Origin: Saururus chinensis
Lineage: Eukaryota > Streptophyta > Magnoliopsida > Piperales > Saururaceae
Assembly (NCBI GenBank): GCA_035235625.1
Contig: CP141149.1
Span: 31,241,753 to 31,305,752 of the forward strand
DNA: 64,000 nucleotides
Reading direction: 5' to 3'
A program made the position numbers and the translations under genes. The notes beneath the pieces are model-generated. The model did no database searches, was not told the DNA's origin, and worked only from the letters and a program-made list of their open reading frames with translations. Numbering within the stretch: position 1 is the first letter of the stretch; each line of letters opens with the position of its first letter. Of the stretch, positions 62,579-64,000 are shown in pieces.

Positions 62579-63126
62579 CATTTAATTTCACACCAAAGTT
62601 GAGCATGCATGTGAGATCCATTCCAACAGAAAGATATTATGAAGTCATTTACGTGTCATTTAAAGTCAACTATAATTCACTGTAGAGCTGTGGGTTGGAC
62701 ACTTCAGGCCATTCGAAATCAACTGTTGTAATTCAGGGTTTAAGGGCCAAATTACGTGTGATCCCTTTCTCTAAAGTAGGCGAAACTATTTTTTAGGGTT
62801 ACCAGCGCGACACTTTTTGTCTCATAAAATCTTACACTAACTTTTGATTGGATCAAGAAAAGTGGAATACCTATTTTTATTGTGAGGTGAGACACTATTC
62901 TCCGTCCAATCAATACTTAAGTGTAATGTAATGTTTTGTTGGACAAAAATAGTGTCGGGTTATTATTATTAATTTTAAAAATAATAAGTTAAGGCATGAG
63001 GCATTATGTAAACGGACGAGTCAATTAGGCACAAACCTTTTTTAATATATATTTAATAATATATAAAATATGATGTTTTTTATTTTTACTTTGATGCATT
63101 TTTTATACTTAAAAAATGTTATAGAC
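62579..63126. other. Intergenic DNA
   Basis: No gene or element boundary seen. AT-rich toward the right, ending at the MITE at 63130. Confidence 0.5.
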
Positions 63127-63129
63127 TTA

Positions 63130-63699
63130 GGGGCTATTTGGTGTTAAATTTTTTAGAAACAGAATTAGAACTTTTTAGAATTAATTTTAAAAATTTACTG
63201 TAGAATATGAATTACGTTTGATAATAGATTTTATTAGAATAAATTTAAATGTTGCGTCAGACCTAATTTTTAAACTTTAAACTAATATAATTTTTTTTAT
63301 CTTGAACTCGGATATGCACATTTTTAGTACCATTATGCTTCTAAATTTAAGCTTTATCACACAAGATCCCACAAGGGTGGGTAATTTTGAATTTTTAAAG
63401 TGGGCCCTACCTATATGGCACATTTCTTAAGGTTTTATATTAATATGAGAGATAACTGTTTAAAAATAATAAAATTTGTAATTTTTAAAGCAGGGACTAG
63501 GAGACATAATCGACTATATCACCTTATGAGGTGATTTGGTAATACATGTTGATTTAGGCTCGAAACGGCTTAAATCAACTTATGGGCTAAAATCTTAATT
63601 CTACCAAGCTTTTATACACAAACAAAATTCTAATAATTAAAGCTTTAATTGAGGCTAAATCAGTTGAATCTTACAAAAATCTAGTACACAAATGGCCCC
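63130..63699 (+). mobile_element. Tourist-like MITE, copy D
   Basis: A 570-bp element starts GGGGCTATTTGGTGTTAAAT and ends CTAGTACACAAATGGCCCC, flanked by TTA (63127-63129 and 63700-63702). It shares with copy C the phrases GAATATGAATTACGTTTG, AACTCGGATATGCAC and CAAGATCCCACAAGGGT. No protein. Confidence 0.8.
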
Positions 63700-63702
63700 T
63701 TA

Positions 63703-64000
63703 GGCTTACATTGATTTGCAAGTGAATGCATTTTCTAATTTTGGCAAAAAAATAATACTTTTCCTTACACTATAAGCCATTTTATATTGCTTGTGCAATA
63801 CCAGTTAAAGAAAGTTTCGAAGTGAAAAAGACATTTTTTTGGCTATAAGTAGGGTCGAAATTGGGTTGGGTCATGTCGGGTTGGAGCTAGGCCTTGCCTT
63901 AGCCCACCAACGTATTTACAAGCCCTGACCCAGCCCTAACCTGATCATAAGTAGGCTTGGATTGGGCCATATTTTTTTTCTTTTTTGTCTTTAATTATTT
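63703..64000. other. Window end: fragment with GGGTTGGGT words
   Basis: From about 63850 the sequence (GTCGAAATTGGGTTGGGTC, GGTTGGAGCTAGGCC) resembles the end of the small elements seen near 44689, but the window stops before a second end could be checked. Confidence 0.35.

Noticed and set aside
1..64000. Search for a new multi-gene system or gene cluster
   Set aside because: The four genes belong to well-known, unrelated families and are separated by repeats; no co-oriented cluster of unknown genes is present.

Overview
This is nuclear DNA of a flowering plant. The evidence is four intron-rich genes with GT-AG introns encoding conserved plant or eukaryotic proteins, set in AT-rich intergenic DNA full of plant-type transposable elements: Ty3/gypsy chromovirus-like LTR elements, Ty1/copia remnants, Tourist-like and Stowaway-like MITEs, and hAT-like non-autonomous elements. 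I cannot name the species. I saw no bacterial, organellar or CRISPR-like sequence and recognised no tRNA or rRNA.

Genes, left to right. (1) An IST1-like ESCRT-III regulator on the minus strand (coding 6998-11930). (2) Subunit g of the mitochondrial ATP synthase, minus strand (28358-30162). (3) Cyclin H, minus strand (37429-43811, 14 coding exons, one GC-AG intron). (4) The B55 WD40 regulatory subunit of protein phosphatase 2A, plus strand (53261-61462, 14 coding exons). Their jobs are unrelated (endosomal sorting, respiration, CDK-activating kinase/TFIIH, phosphatase targeting). They are single-copy housekeeping-type genes separated by repeats, not an operon or cluster.

Repeat layout. 1-6800: unrecognised DNA, an inverted pair of GATACG-rich repeats, an hAT-like element with 8-bp target duplications (3112-5337), and a microsatellite/60-bp tandem repeat block. 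12-15 kb: local duplications and LTR fragments. 15497-25217: a minus-strand Ty3/gypsy element with a CTTAA target duplication that has lost gag, the primer-binding site and one LTR edge, and carries a nested 3.55-kb solo LTR with an ATACT target duplication. 25-27.5 kb: LTR fragments and tandem duplications. 31651-35472: a second hAT-like element with an exact 8-bp target duplication, split by a 2.35-kb solo LTR (target duplication AAAAT) that contains a 56-bp tandem array. 44-46 kb, 57.4 kb and 63.1 kb: four copies of one Tourist-like MITE. 49.5-52.8 kb: a decayed Ty1/copia element.

No new multi-gene system is visible. The observations most worth a second look are a sequence module shared between the Tourist-like MITEs and the gypsy LTRs, the transposon-within-transposon layers whose insertion order can be read from target duplications, loss of RT and RNase H catalytic codons by CpG-type changes, an unresolved small exon in the IST1-like gene, and a GC-AG intron in the cyclin H gene.
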